From contig JABHFC010000236.1 in NCBI GenBank assembly GCA_018676275.1, positions 1-6,254 on the forward strand: a DNA stretch of 6,254 nt. The letters run 5' to 3'. A model generated the notes under the pieces. That model did not search any database. It was given only the letters and a program-made list of their open reading frames with translations, and had not been told where the DNA came from. The position numbers were made by a program, and so were the translations under genes. The stretch is from Gammaproteobacteria bacterium (GTDB lineage Bacteria > Pseudomonadota > Gammaproteobacteria > Eutrophobiales > Eutrophobiaceae). Positions 1 through 6,164 of this stretch are shown here, in pieces. How positions within the stretch are numbered: position 1 is the first letter of the stretch; each line of letters begins with the position of its first letter.

Positions 1-70
1 CTTCACTTGGGAAGTATCCAAAATATTTGCTCTTTTTAGTCCATGAATTGGTTTGATTCAAGGAGCCAGA

Positions 71-3000
71 TTATGCCGCTATATTTATTGTTTTGACACT
101 AATGAGGGCTTCACCACGTAATTGCTTTAAAAGCTGCATCTTTCGAACATTTACTTGATCGAAGTGCTTTGACTTCACATATCCATAACCACGTATTTGT
201 TCCGGCAGGTTCATTAATTCCAGCATAAGCTGAATATTGTCAGCACTTAACTTTTCAGACAGCTCATTTATAAGCTCTTCATAATCCTTAAGAAGCTTTT
301 GTTCCAACCTTCTTTCTTCGCTATATGCGAATATATCGAAACGCGTACCTCTTAATTTTCTGAATTTACTTAAAATGGCGAAAGCTGTTAGCGTGAATTG
401 AGGGAATCGACGCTTTAAGGGCAAGCCTGACTCAGGATCTTTTTTACAAAACCAGGACGGTGCCAGATGAAATTGCAATCGGTAGTTTCCTTCGAATTGT
501 TCCTCCAGGTGTTTGCGAAAAGCCGGACTGGAGTAAAGACGTGCAACTTCATATTCATCTTTGCAGGCCATCAATTTATAGAGGTTTCTGGCTACTGATT
601 TACTCAGTTCAGAGTCACTATCTTTTATTTTATTTTCCTCTGACTGCTGAGCTTTCCTCACCAGTGCTAAATAACGTTCAGCATAGGTCTCATCCTGATA
701 ATCTACTAGTCTTTGAAAACGATCTGCAATTATTTCTTCCAGATCTTCCAGAGCTTTAAACTCCGGTTTAATTTCCGCACAATTCATTACATGTTTCAGA
801 TCATGTGCGGCACGACGGCCCCATTGAAACGCTTTTTTATTAAAATCCACAGCCACAGCGTTTAGTTCTATTGCCTGATTCAGAGATTCGGCTGACACCG
901 GAACCTGACCCAACTGATAGGCATAGCCCAGCAGGAAAAGATTGCTGGCAATAGAGTCACCTAATAGATTAGTGGCAATATCAGTGGCATTAATAAAACT
1001 GACTTTTGCCTCACCGACTTCTTCAGCAATGGTTGCTTTCATCGCATCGCCGGGATAAATAACATCAGGATTAGTTATAAATTCAGCCGTTGCAGCTTCA
1101 TAGTCATTTATTACCGCTGTTGTACGTTCTACATTTACTTTGGCCATTGCTTCATCACCGGCCGCTACAACCAGATCACATCCCAGTAGTAAATCAGCAT
1201 CACCGGCCGGTATTCGCACTGAATTAATATCAGCTTGTGATTTCCCAACCCTGACATGACTGACTACCGCTCCAAATTTCTGCGCCAATCCAGTCTGATT
1301 CATGGTCGCACAGCCCTTACCTTCTATATGCGCGGCCATTGCAACTATTGATGAAATAGTTAAGACGCCAGTACCACCAATTCCGGTAACAACAATATTC
1401 CATGGTTGTTCAGCGATGCTTGCAATTGTTGGCTCAGGTAACTCGGGTAAATTTTCAATATTATCTGCCAGAGTATTTATCTTTAATTGTCCTCCTGTCA
1501 CTGTAACAAAGCTTGGACAAAATCCTTTCACACAAGAATAGTCTTTATTACAGGCACTCTGATCTATCTGGCGTTTACGACCTAGTTCAGTTTCAAGTGG
1601 CATTACTGACAAGCAATTAGATTGAATACTACAATCACCACAACCTTCACAAACAGCCGGATTTATAATTACTCTTTGTTCCGGATCTGCTAACAGACCC
1701 TTTTTACGCCTACGTCTTTTTTCCGCAGCGCAAGTTTGTTCATAAATTAAAATTGTTGTGCCTTCTGTCTCTCGTAATTCTTTTTCAATAGAAATCAATT
1801 GATCCCGGTGACTGATTGTCAGACCGTCTATTTCTGAGAAAACACCTTTATGCTGTTCAGGCATATCCGATACAAGCGCGATACGTTTAATACCCTCTCC
1901 TCGCAACTGCATAATCATTTGTTCAACCGACAGACTTCCATCCACCGGCTGACCACCCGTCATTGCTACTGCATCGTTGTACAAAATTTTGTAGGTGATA
2001 TTTACGCCAGACGCGATCGCTTGCCGAATCGCAAGTAGCCCGGAGTGAAAGTAGGTACCGTCACCCAGGTTTTGAAACACATGCTTTGTTTCTGTAAAAG
2101 CTGCCTGCCCTACCCAGCTGACGCCTTCTCCACCCATTTGACTAAATGTCTGCGCCAGTCGGTCGCCTTTTTCCCAGGTGCCCATGTAATGACACCCAAT
2201 GCCACCCATGGCACGACTACCTTCGGGTATTCGGGTTGACGTACTGTGGGGGCAACCTGAACAATAATGAGGGATACGATCAAGATGGGTTCGTGCCTTT
2301 GCAAGCGAACGTTCTTTTTCATCATAAAAAGCCAGACGTTTTTCAATTACGTCATCGTCATAAAATCGACGCATTCGAGAGGCAATTGCACGCGCTACCA
2401 TTGCCGGGGTCAGCTCTCCCAGGTTCGGTAACAAATCCCTGCCCTGTTCATCAAATTCACCGATCACGCGCGGACGACGTTCTACTGGCCAGTTATATAA
2501 TTGTCCTGTCAGTTGATCTTCAAGAATAGAACGTTTTTCTTCTACAACTAAAATTTCTTCAAGACCCTTTGCGAAAGAATGCGTAGAAACCGGTTCCAGT
2601 GGCCAGGTCATTCCGACTTTAAAAACTCGCAGACCTATGTCAGCAGCCTTTCGCTCATCAATACCTAGATCTTCCAATGCCTGCATCACATCAAGGTATG
2701 CTTTGCCGGTAGTTATAATACCCAACCTTGCCTTATCGCTGTCGACAACAAGTTGATTAAGATTGTTAACGCGGGCAAATTCCCGAGCCGCATATATTTT
2801 GTATTTATTGAGCCGTTCTTCCTGGGCAAGTGCATTGTCTGGCCAACGTGCATGCACTCCATCCAGGGGCATATCAAATTCTTCCGGCAAGACAATATTC
2901 ACCCGATCTGGATCAATTTCGGCAGAAATAGCCGAGTCCATATTTTCTGTAATTGCCTTCAATGCCACCCATGCACCGCAATAACGCGATAATTCCCAGC

Positions 3001-3556
3001 CGTAAATACCAAGATCTAATACTTCCTGTACATTGGCAGGGCTAAGAACAGGAATAGATGCTCCAATAAACATGTGTTCTGATTGATGCGGTAGGGTCGA
3101 TGATTTACTTGCATGGTCGTCCCCCGCAACCGCCAGAACACCACCAAATTTAGATGTGCCAAAAGCATTAGCGTGTTTGATCACATCCATGCTTCGATCA
3201 ACACCGGGACCTTTGCCGTACCACATCCCGAATACACCATCATATTTTGCGCCTTCGAACAGGTTGACCTGCTGGCTACCCCAAACTGCTGTTGCAGCCA
3301 GATCTTCATTAACACCTGGCTGAAATTTGATATTGTGTTTATCCAGGTATTTTTGCGCCTTCCACATGGCTTGATCCACGCCTCCCAGTGGAGATCCCCG
3401 ATAGCCGGAGATAAAACCAGCTGTGTTCAGCCCATTTTCAAGATCACGTTGGTGCTGCAGAATAGGTAATCTAACCAGTGCTTCTATGCCGGTCATATAC
3501 GCCCGGGTGGTATCCAGAGCATATTTATCTTCCAAGGAAATTCTGTTCACAGACAT
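71..3556 (-). CDS. Indolepyruvate ferredoxin oxidoreductase, fused single-chain form
   Basis: This thiamine-diphosphate and iron-sulfur enzyme oxidatively decarboxylates aryl pyruvates such as indolepyruvate or phenylpyruvate with CoA, giving aryl-acetyl-CoA, CO2 and reduced ferredoxin; it acts in the cytoplasm. Seen in the 1161-residue product: an N-terminal pyrimidine-binding domain with GYRGSPLGGVD (51-61) and GVNEDLAATAVWG (81-93, E84 the likely thiamine contact); CSGCPH (432-437); a ThDP/Mg motif starting GDG (498-500) and ending N527; a basic linker (613-619); a ferredoxin-like segment with C636, C639, C642, C648, then C669, C675, C680; a gamma-type domain starting GIGGTG (725-730); and a C-terminal region (about 930-1150) matching what I recall as DUF6537. 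Length and order fit the proteobacterial fusion rather than archaeal two-subunit IorAB. The ATG has GGGGG (3562-3566) five bases upstream. It is intact and divergent from an Lrp-type regulator. The substrate could also be another 2-oxoacid; family assignment is firm. Confidence 0.95.
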   Translation of the reverse strand: MSVNRISLEDKYALDTTRAYMTGIEALVRLPILQHQRDLENGLNTAGFISGYRGSPLGGVDQAMWKAQKYLDKHNIKFQPGVNEDLAATAVWGSQQVNLFEGAKYDGVFGMWYGKGPGVDRSMDVIKHANAFGTSKFGGVLAVAGDDHASKSSTLPHQSEHMFIGASIPVLSPANVQEVLDLGIYGWELSRYCGAWVALKAITENMDSAISAEIDPDRVNIVLPEEFDMPLDGVHARWPDNALAQEERLNKYKIYAAREFARVNNLNQLVVDSDKARLGIITTGKAYLDVMQALEDLGIDERKAADIGLRVFKVGMTWPLEPVSTHSFAKGLEEILVVEEKRSILEDQLTGQLYNWPVERRPRVIGEFDEQGRDLLPNLGELTPAMVARAIASRMRRFYDDDVIEKRLAFYDEKERSLAKARTHLDRIPHYCSGCPHSTSTRIPEGSRAMGGIGCHYMGTWEKGDRLAQTFSQMGGEGVSWVGQAAFTETKHVFQNLGDGTYFHSGLLAIRQAIASGVNITYKILYNDAVAMTGGQPVDGSLSVEQMIMQLRGEGIKRIALVSDMPEQHKGVFSEIDGLTISHRDQLISIEKELRETEGTTILIYEQTCAAEKRRRRKKGLLADPEQRVIINPAVCEGCGDCSIQSNCLSVMPLETELGRKRQIDQSACNKDYSCVKGFCPSFVTVTGGQLKINTLADNIENLPELPEPTIASIAEQPWNIVVTGIGGTGVLTISSIVAMAAHIEGKGCATMNQTGLAQKFGAVVSHVRVGKSQADINSVRIPAGDADLLLGCDLVVAAGDEAMAKVNVERTTAVINDYEAATAEFITNPDVIYPGDAMKATIAEEVGEAKVSFINATDIATNLLGDSIASNLFLLGYAYQLGQVPVSAESLNQAIELNAVAVDFNKKAFQWGRRAAHDLKHVMNCAEIKPEFKALEDLEEIIADRFQRLVDYQDETYAERYLALVRKAQQSEENKIKDSDSELSKSVARNLYKLMACKDEYEVARLYSSPAFRKHLEEQFEGNYRLQFHLAPSWFCKKDPESGLPLKRRFPQFTLTAFAILSKFRKLRGTRFDIFAYSEERRLEQKLLKDYEELINELSEKLSADNIQLMLELMNLPEQIRGYGYVKSKHFDQVNVRKMQLLKQLRGEALISVKTINIAA

Positions 3557-3639
3557 AGCAACCCCCGTTCTATATATCTAAAGATTCAAGGCGCTGATCA
3601 TAATTTGTTCAGAATAGTAAATTTATGCTTATAAATGCG

Positions 3640-3659
3640 ATCTAAATATATTTTTAGAT
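3640..3659. promoter_or_regulatory. Inverted-repeat candidate Lrp-type operator
   Basis: ATCTAAA (3640-3646), six spacer bases, then TTTAGAT (3653-3659): a perfect 7-base dyad in the middle of the divergent intergenic region. The size and AT-rich centre suit a dimeric AsnC/Lrp regulator. Binding is inferred from position and symmetry only. Confidence 0.5.
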
Positions 3660-3698
3660 ATATTTACCCTATTTATTTATTTTTTAGATATTTTTACC
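3651..3698. repeat. 18-base direct repeat, two copies 30 bp apart
   Basis: TTTTTAGATATATTTACC (3651-3668) and TTTTTAGATATTTTTACC (3681-3698) differ at one of 18 positions. Their offset is exactly 30 bp, close to three helical turns, so proteins bound to both would face the same side of the DNA. Each copy contains the TTTAGAT half-site. The first overlaps the right arm of the dyad at 3640-3659 and the second overlaps a possible -35 of the regulator gene. Confidence 0.6.
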
Positions 3699-3768
3699 TG
3701 CCTAATAATATATATTCGTCTATTATATGCCTCTTAACAAACCAGATTATGCTTACTCAGGAGTCCTT

Positions 3769-4245
3769 ATGTCGGCTGAATTAAACTCACAAGATGTAAA
3801 AATACTGGATTTATTACAACGTGATGCAAGCCTGACGACTCAGGAGATAGCAGATCAGATCAATATGTCTCAGTCACCTTGCTGGCGACGAATAAACCGC
3901 CTACTCGAAGATGGTCATATTGACAAGCAAGTGGCGATTCTCAATCGTGAAAAGCTCGGGATGGAAGTAGTCGTGTTTGCAACCGTTAACCTTTCCACTC
4001 AGGGGCGTAATAATCTTGAGGAATTCGAGAATGAAGTGAAACAGTTTCCTGAGGTAACGGAATGTTACACCATGGCAGGCACCTGGGATTACATGCTAAA
4101 AATAGTCGCGCGAAATATTCGTCATTATGAAATTTTTGTACGCGAAAAATTAATGACCCTCGCGCATATTGGCGAGGTGCATTCACATATTGCGGTTACT
4201 GAAATAAAGAACTCAACAGAGCTGCCCTTGTCGACTCAACTCTAG
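3769..4245 (+). CDS. Lrp/AsnC family transcriptional regulator
   Basis: This is a DNA-binding regulator of the feast/famine family, which forms dimers and higher oligomers and usually responds to an amino acid. The 158-residue product has the typical family length. Residues about 5-50 form the winged helix-turn-helix, with recognition-helix sequence MSQSPCWRRINRL at 33-45. Residues about 65-140 form the RAM ligand-binding domain, with GTWDYMLKI (104-112) at the usual effector loop. I chose ATG 3769 because CAGGAG (3758-3763) lies five bases upstream and the protein then begins as family members do (MSAELNSQD). An in-frame ATG at 3727 would add 14 residues but has no ribosome binding site and overlaps a possible -10. 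Its position opposite the oxidoreductase gene, with repeated half-sites between them, suggests it controls that gene and itself. The effector, perhaps an aromatic or branched-chain amino acid, is a guess. Confidence 0.93.
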   Translation: MSAELNSQDVKILDLLQRDASLTTQEIADQINMSQSPCWRRINRLLEDGHIDKQVAILNREKLGMEVVVFATVNLSTQGRNNLEEFENEVKQFPEVTECYTMAGTWDYMLKIVARNIRHYEIFVREKLMTLAHIGEVHSHIAVTEIKNSTELPLSTQL

Positions 4246-4270
4246 CTGTGTATCTCCATACCCCATCTAC

Positions 4271-5521
4271 TTAATGCAAATCCTGTAATGCTGTAACAAC
4301 ACGCATCACTTCTTCTCTTGTGTTGTAATGAGCGAAGCTTATTCTCAGAACACCCTCTTCTTTTTCCATCAGGCCCAATTTGTTAAGCAGTCTTATTGCA
4401 TAAAAATTTCCGTAACCTGCCGCTATGTTATTTCTGGCTAATGATTCACATAATTGTTGAGGACTATGCTTTTCTGAGATCAGGGAAATGTTCGCTTCGC
4501 GCCATTTCATCGAATCTCGACCAATTATCCTTAAAGGTAAATCCGTAATTCCTTCCAGCAGAACTTCACATAAATTACTTTCATGTTTATGCATTAACCC
4601 TGACAATTGAATTGCCTTTTTTTTCAATGACAGGCGGCCTGTACCAAAATGATGTAAGTGACTCTGCTCAAAGTACTCTGCCAAACCAGCCAGTGCTGCA
4701 ATAGCCGCATGATCCGGTCCCGCACCATCAAAGCGCTTTTCAGGATATTCTGTATTGAAATAATGACATTGTGGATCCAACTCTTCCGCAAAGTCTCTCG
4801 CCGTATACATTACACCGAGATGTGTCGCATAAGTTTTATAGGTACTGAAACAATAAGCATCCGGCTGAAAAATAGATAAGTTGGGCCATTGGTGCGGCAC
4901 AAAAGACACGCCATCAATCAAAACACGCGTACCGTTACTTCTGCACAATTCAATTACTTCTTCTATCGGATTTATTGAACCGATAATATTTGAACTGTGG
5001 GTCATGCACACAATTTTTACCGAAGAGTTCAACATTGACTCCAATTTCGCAAGCTCCAGCTCACCAGTTACTTCGTCAACTTCCCAGAGTCTCAATTTCG
5101 CTCCTGTCCTTTGACAGAGACGTTCCCAGGCACCGATGTTTGCCTCGTGATCTTGCTCAGTGACAATGATTTCACTTTTGCTATCAACAATCGCAGTACA
5201 AGCTAAAGCCAGTGTGTTTATATTTTGAGTTGTAGACGGTCCAAGAGTGATGGTTCCTTCAGGCATCCCGAACAAGTCATCCATTGCCTTTCTACCTGCA
5301 TCCATTTGTTCGCCGGCTGCATGCGCAATGTCGCTTGGGTAGTAAGGTTGAACTTTATTCGATTGATAAAATTTGAATAAACGATCCAGTACCGGACCAA
5401 CCACATAAGTGCCACCGGCGTTTTCAAAAAATGCAGTTTTTGAAGCCAACGGTTCAGAAAAGCATGGAAAGCAGGATCTTACATAATCGATATCCAAATC
5501 GTGATGGGCGGTGGTGTTCAT
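4271..5521 (-). CDS. Class V aminotransferase, cysteine-desulfurase-like (VC1184-type)
   Basis: This is a cytoplasmic PLP enzyme of fold type I, resembling SufS/NifS overall; length 416 suits the family. Visible in order: GPSTTQN (94-100), likely phosphate-binding; H125 in EQDHEANIGAW, which should stack on PLP; D203 in LIDGVSFVPH, which should bind the pyridine nitrogen; K229 in STYKTYATHLG, the Schiff-base lysine; and R393 in LRISFAHYNT, likely the substrate carboxylate contact. The region aligned with the SufS RxGHHCAQ loop reads AGYGNFYAIRLL (368-379) and has no cysteine, so sulfur extraction from cysteine in the usual way is unlikely. It matches the group I recall as am_tr_V_VC1184, often labelled 'cysteine desulfurase-like', whose reaction I do not know. 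It follows the YdhR-like gene by 13 bases, so they are probably co-transcribed. There is no strong ribosome binding site; GGAATGGAA at the end of the upstream gene may serve, with translational coupling. Confidence 0.88.
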   Translation of the reverse strand: MNTTAHHDLDIDYVRSCFPCFSEPLASKTAFFENAGGTYVVGPVLDRLFKFYQSNKVQPYYPSDIAHAAGEQMDAGRKAMDDLFGMPEGTITLGPSTTQNINTLALACTAIVDSKSEIIVTEQDHEANIGAWERLCQRTGAKLRLWEVDEVTGELELAKLESMLNSSVKIVCMTHSSNIIGSINPIEEVIELCRSNGTRVLIDGVSFVPHQWPNLSIFQPDAYCFSTYKTYATHLGVMYTARDFAEELDPQCHYFNTEYPEKRFDGAGPDHAAIAALAGLAEYFEQSHLHHFGTGRLSLKKKAIQLSGLMHKHESNLCEVLLEGITDLPLRIIGRDSMKWREANISLISEKHSPQQLCESLARNNIAAGYGNFYAIRLLNKLGLMEKEEGVLRISFAHYNTREEVMRVVTALQDLH

Positions 5522-5534
5522 GCTATTAAAATAA

Positions 5535-5846
5535 TTATTCCATTCCAGTTATGCAGCCTGTATTTGCATCTGCAGTCATCAGGTAATCAAAATATTTCAT
5601 TTGGGGTTCAACACCAAATCTATCCTTTAACTGTTTAAGAAAAGACTTATCATGGGCTTCTTCTGCACTTTCGCGATCTGAAAACAAATAGTAGCCATAG
5701 GTTGTATTGTTTTCATCCAGCAAAAAGTCTTTTCTAATAAGCTTTGGGTGTTTAACCCACTCTTCAGCAGCTTCGTGAGCAGCAGCCATTACTTCATCCC
5801 GGTTCATATCTGCCGGTAATTGAAACGATACGAGTTTTGCAATCAT
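5535..5846 (-). CDS. YdhR-like small protein, dimeric alpha/beta-barrel fold
   Basis: A 103-residue soluble protein without a signal peptide or membrane segment. The order of elements (short strand MIAKLVSFQL, helix 15-30, strand around KDFLLDENN, strand YGYYLFSD at 50-57, helix 58-75, final strand PQMKYFDYLM) and the 'YLF(S/T)D..SA' signature resemble E. coli YdhR, a putative monooxygenase of the ABM/ferredoxin-like barrel group. Such proteins dimerise; many have no proven substrate, and I see no metal or cofactor site here. The ATG is preceded by GGAG (5858-5861) with an 11-base spacer, slightly long but acceptable. It is the first gene of a likely two-gene operon with the class V aminotransferase, ending 13 bases before it. 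A catalytic role is uncertain; it could equally be a small-molecule binding protein. Confidence 0.75.
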   Translation of the reverse strand: MIAKLVSFQLPADMNRDEVMAAAHEAAEEWVKHPKLIRKDFLLDENNTTYGYYLFSDRESAEEAHDKSFLKQLKDRFGVEPQMKYFDYLMTADANTGCITGME

Positions 5847-5868
5847 GACTGTTTATTCTCCGTTAACC

Positions 5869-5884
5869 TTAGTTAGAAAACTAA
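5869..5884. promoter_or_regulatory. 16-bp palindrome upstream of the YdhR-like/aminotransferase operon
   Basis: TTAGTT (5869-5874), AGAA, AACTAA (5879-5884) form a perfect 6-base dyad 23 bases upstream of the start codon of the YdhR-like gene, just upstream of its ribosome binding site. It could be an operator in the leader or promoter. The sequence is AT-rich and short, so chance is a real possibility. Confidence 0.25.
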
Positions 5885-5908
5885 TTGTTTATCTTATCTT
5901 AAGGAATA

Positions 5909-5966
5909 GTCGAACTGTAGGGTTCTCATCACGGCCTTCCTCTGCGCCATAAACTAAAAAACCTTC
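5909..5966 (-). repeat. Copy A of 58-base tRNA-linked repeat
   Basis: This segment matches 6085-6142 without gaps at 51 of 58 positions by my hand alignment. Read on the minus strand it contains a T-rich tract, GAGGAAGG (5935-5942), a GTG and ATG (5930-5932, 5927-5929), and codons reading MRTLQFD before a stop at 5894-5896. The palindromic terminator that overlaps copy B is not preserved here, so copy A looks like the decayed member. It lies between the tRNA region and the YdhR-like operon and may form part of that operon's upstream region. Confidence 0.8.
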
Positions 5967-5995
5967 TTACTGTTCATCTAGTTTCTTGAAATTAC

Positions 5996-6085
5996 GGGAC
6001 TGATTCATAATCGCTTGGCGCGATTACTCACCCCTGCGGGGCGTCGTCGCGTTGCTCCAACGTCCAATCTTCCCGCGTAAGATTG
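5996..6085. repeat. Chain of small inverted repeats between the two repeat copies
   Basis: Four compact dyads follow one another: TAATCGC (6008-6014) with GCGATTA (6020-6026); CCCC (6031-6034) with GGGG (6038-6041); CGTTG (6050-6054) with CAACG (6058-6062); and CAATCTT (6065-6071) with AAGATTG (6079-6085). A fifth, GAACC (6088-6092) with GGTTC (6097-6101), lies inside copy B. An outer pairing of GGAC (5997-6000) with GTCC (6062-6065) is also possible but would compete with the CGTTG/CAACG stem. The density suggests a structured RNA or a REP-like intergenic element rather than chance. Which strand is functional is unknown, although the tRNA upstream is on the minus strand. Confidence 0.6.
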
Positions 6086-6108
6086 TCGAACCGGAGGGTT
6101 CTCATCAT
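6028..6108 (-). CDS. Possible 26-codon mini-ORF inside the tRNA-linked element
   Basis: On the minus strand, ATG ATG at 6108-6103 opens a frame beginning MMRTLRFDNL that ends in TGA at 6028-6030. It is preceded by a strong Shine-Dalgarno-like GAGGAAGG (6111-6118), six bases from GAGG to the first ATG and five from the last G to the second ATG. The 58-base repeat duplicates both the ribosome binding site and the opening codons: copy A reads (V)MRTLQFD and then stops. The peptide is hydrophilic, with no signal or membrane segment, and is rich in Arg and Asp. It lies beyond the terminator that follows the tRNA gene, so how it would be transcribed is unclear, and the frame overlaps several hairpins. 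It may simply be a by-product of a conserved RNA or DNA element. Confidence 0.25.
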   Translation of the reverse strand: MMRTLRFDNLTREDWTLEQRDDAPQG

Positions 6109-6142
6109 GGCCTTCCTCTACGCTATAAAATAAAAAACCCTC
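6085..6142 (-). repeat. Copy B of 58-base tRNA-linked repeat
   Basis: This is the apparently intact copy, matching 5909-5966 at 51 of 58 positions. It includes the GAACC/GGTTC hairpin (6088-6101), the ribosome-binding-site-like GAGGAAGG on the minus strand, and the left arm of the palindromic terminator (6125-6143). On the minus strand it contains GGTTCGA, the same seven bases as the T-loop segment of the adjacent tRNA; this may be coincidence or a trace of tRNA origin. Confidence 0.8.
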
Positions 6143-6164
6143 ATGTGAGGGTTTTTTATTTTAT
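6125..6164 (-). terminator. Palindromic Rho-independent terminator after tRNA-Ser
   Basis: Two perfect 19-base arms (6125-6143 and 6146-6164) flank a 2-base centre. The GC core is CCCTCA/TGAGGG, bordered by A-tracts on the left and T-tracts on the right, so it can work in both directions. It begins immediately after the encoded CCA of the tRNA and would terminate leftward transcription from that gene. It would also block rightward transcription from entering the tRNA gene antisense. Confidence 0.9.

Larger units (their letters stand above)
3557..3768. promoter_or_regulatory. Divergent promoter/operator region between oxidoreductase and regulator genes
   Basis: This AT-rich intergenic region must hold the promoters of both divergent genes. 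The heptamer ATCTAAA or its complement TTTAGAT occurs four times (3576-3582, 3640-3646, 3653-3659, 3683-3689). Lrp/AsnC proteins commonly bind several phased AT-rich sites beside their own gene, so this is the likely target of the adjacent regulator. A possible rightward promoter is TTTAGA (3683-3688), 17 bases, TAATAT (3706-3711), which would put a half-site on the -35; TATTAT (3721-3726) is an alternative -10 without a good -35. I could not choose a promoter for the leftward gene. The half-site at 3576-3582 would lie about 20 bases upstream of that gene's start codon, probably in its leader. Promoter positions are inference. Confidence 0.6.

Noticed and set aside
1..70. TTGG...CCAA dyad (7-21) as terminator of the oxidoreductase gene
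   Set aside because: The stem is only four pairs plus a wobble and has no T-tract in the leftward direction.
2110..2346. Same-strand alternative frame within the oxidoreductase gene, suggesting a frameshift
   Set aside because: The main frame runs unbroken with family motifs before, through and after this stretch, so no frameshift is needed.
2146..2529. A 127-codon open frame on the plus strand
   Set aside because: It lies wholly inside the oxidoreductase gene on the opposite strand, has no family resemblance and is best explained as an antisense shadow of a conserved coding sequence.
3113..3469. A 118-codon open frame on the plus strand, and similar frames at 460-759 and 1302-1541
   Set aside because: All are antisense to the oxidoreductase gene, have no recognisable domain, and are expected by chance opposite a gene of this length.
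3727..3768. Upstream in-frame ATG for the Lrp-type regulator
   Set aside because: It lacks a ribosome binding site and overlaps a possible -10 element, while ATG 3769 has a well-spaced GGAG and gives the usual family N-terminus.
4157..4178. CTCGC/GCGAG inverted repeat near the end of the regulator gene as a terminator
   Set aside because: It lies inside the coding sequence, has an 8-base loop and no T-tract.
4246..4270. Bidirectional terminator between the convergent regulator and aminotransferase genes
   Set aside because: The 25-base gap contains no inverted repeat or T-tract that I can see.
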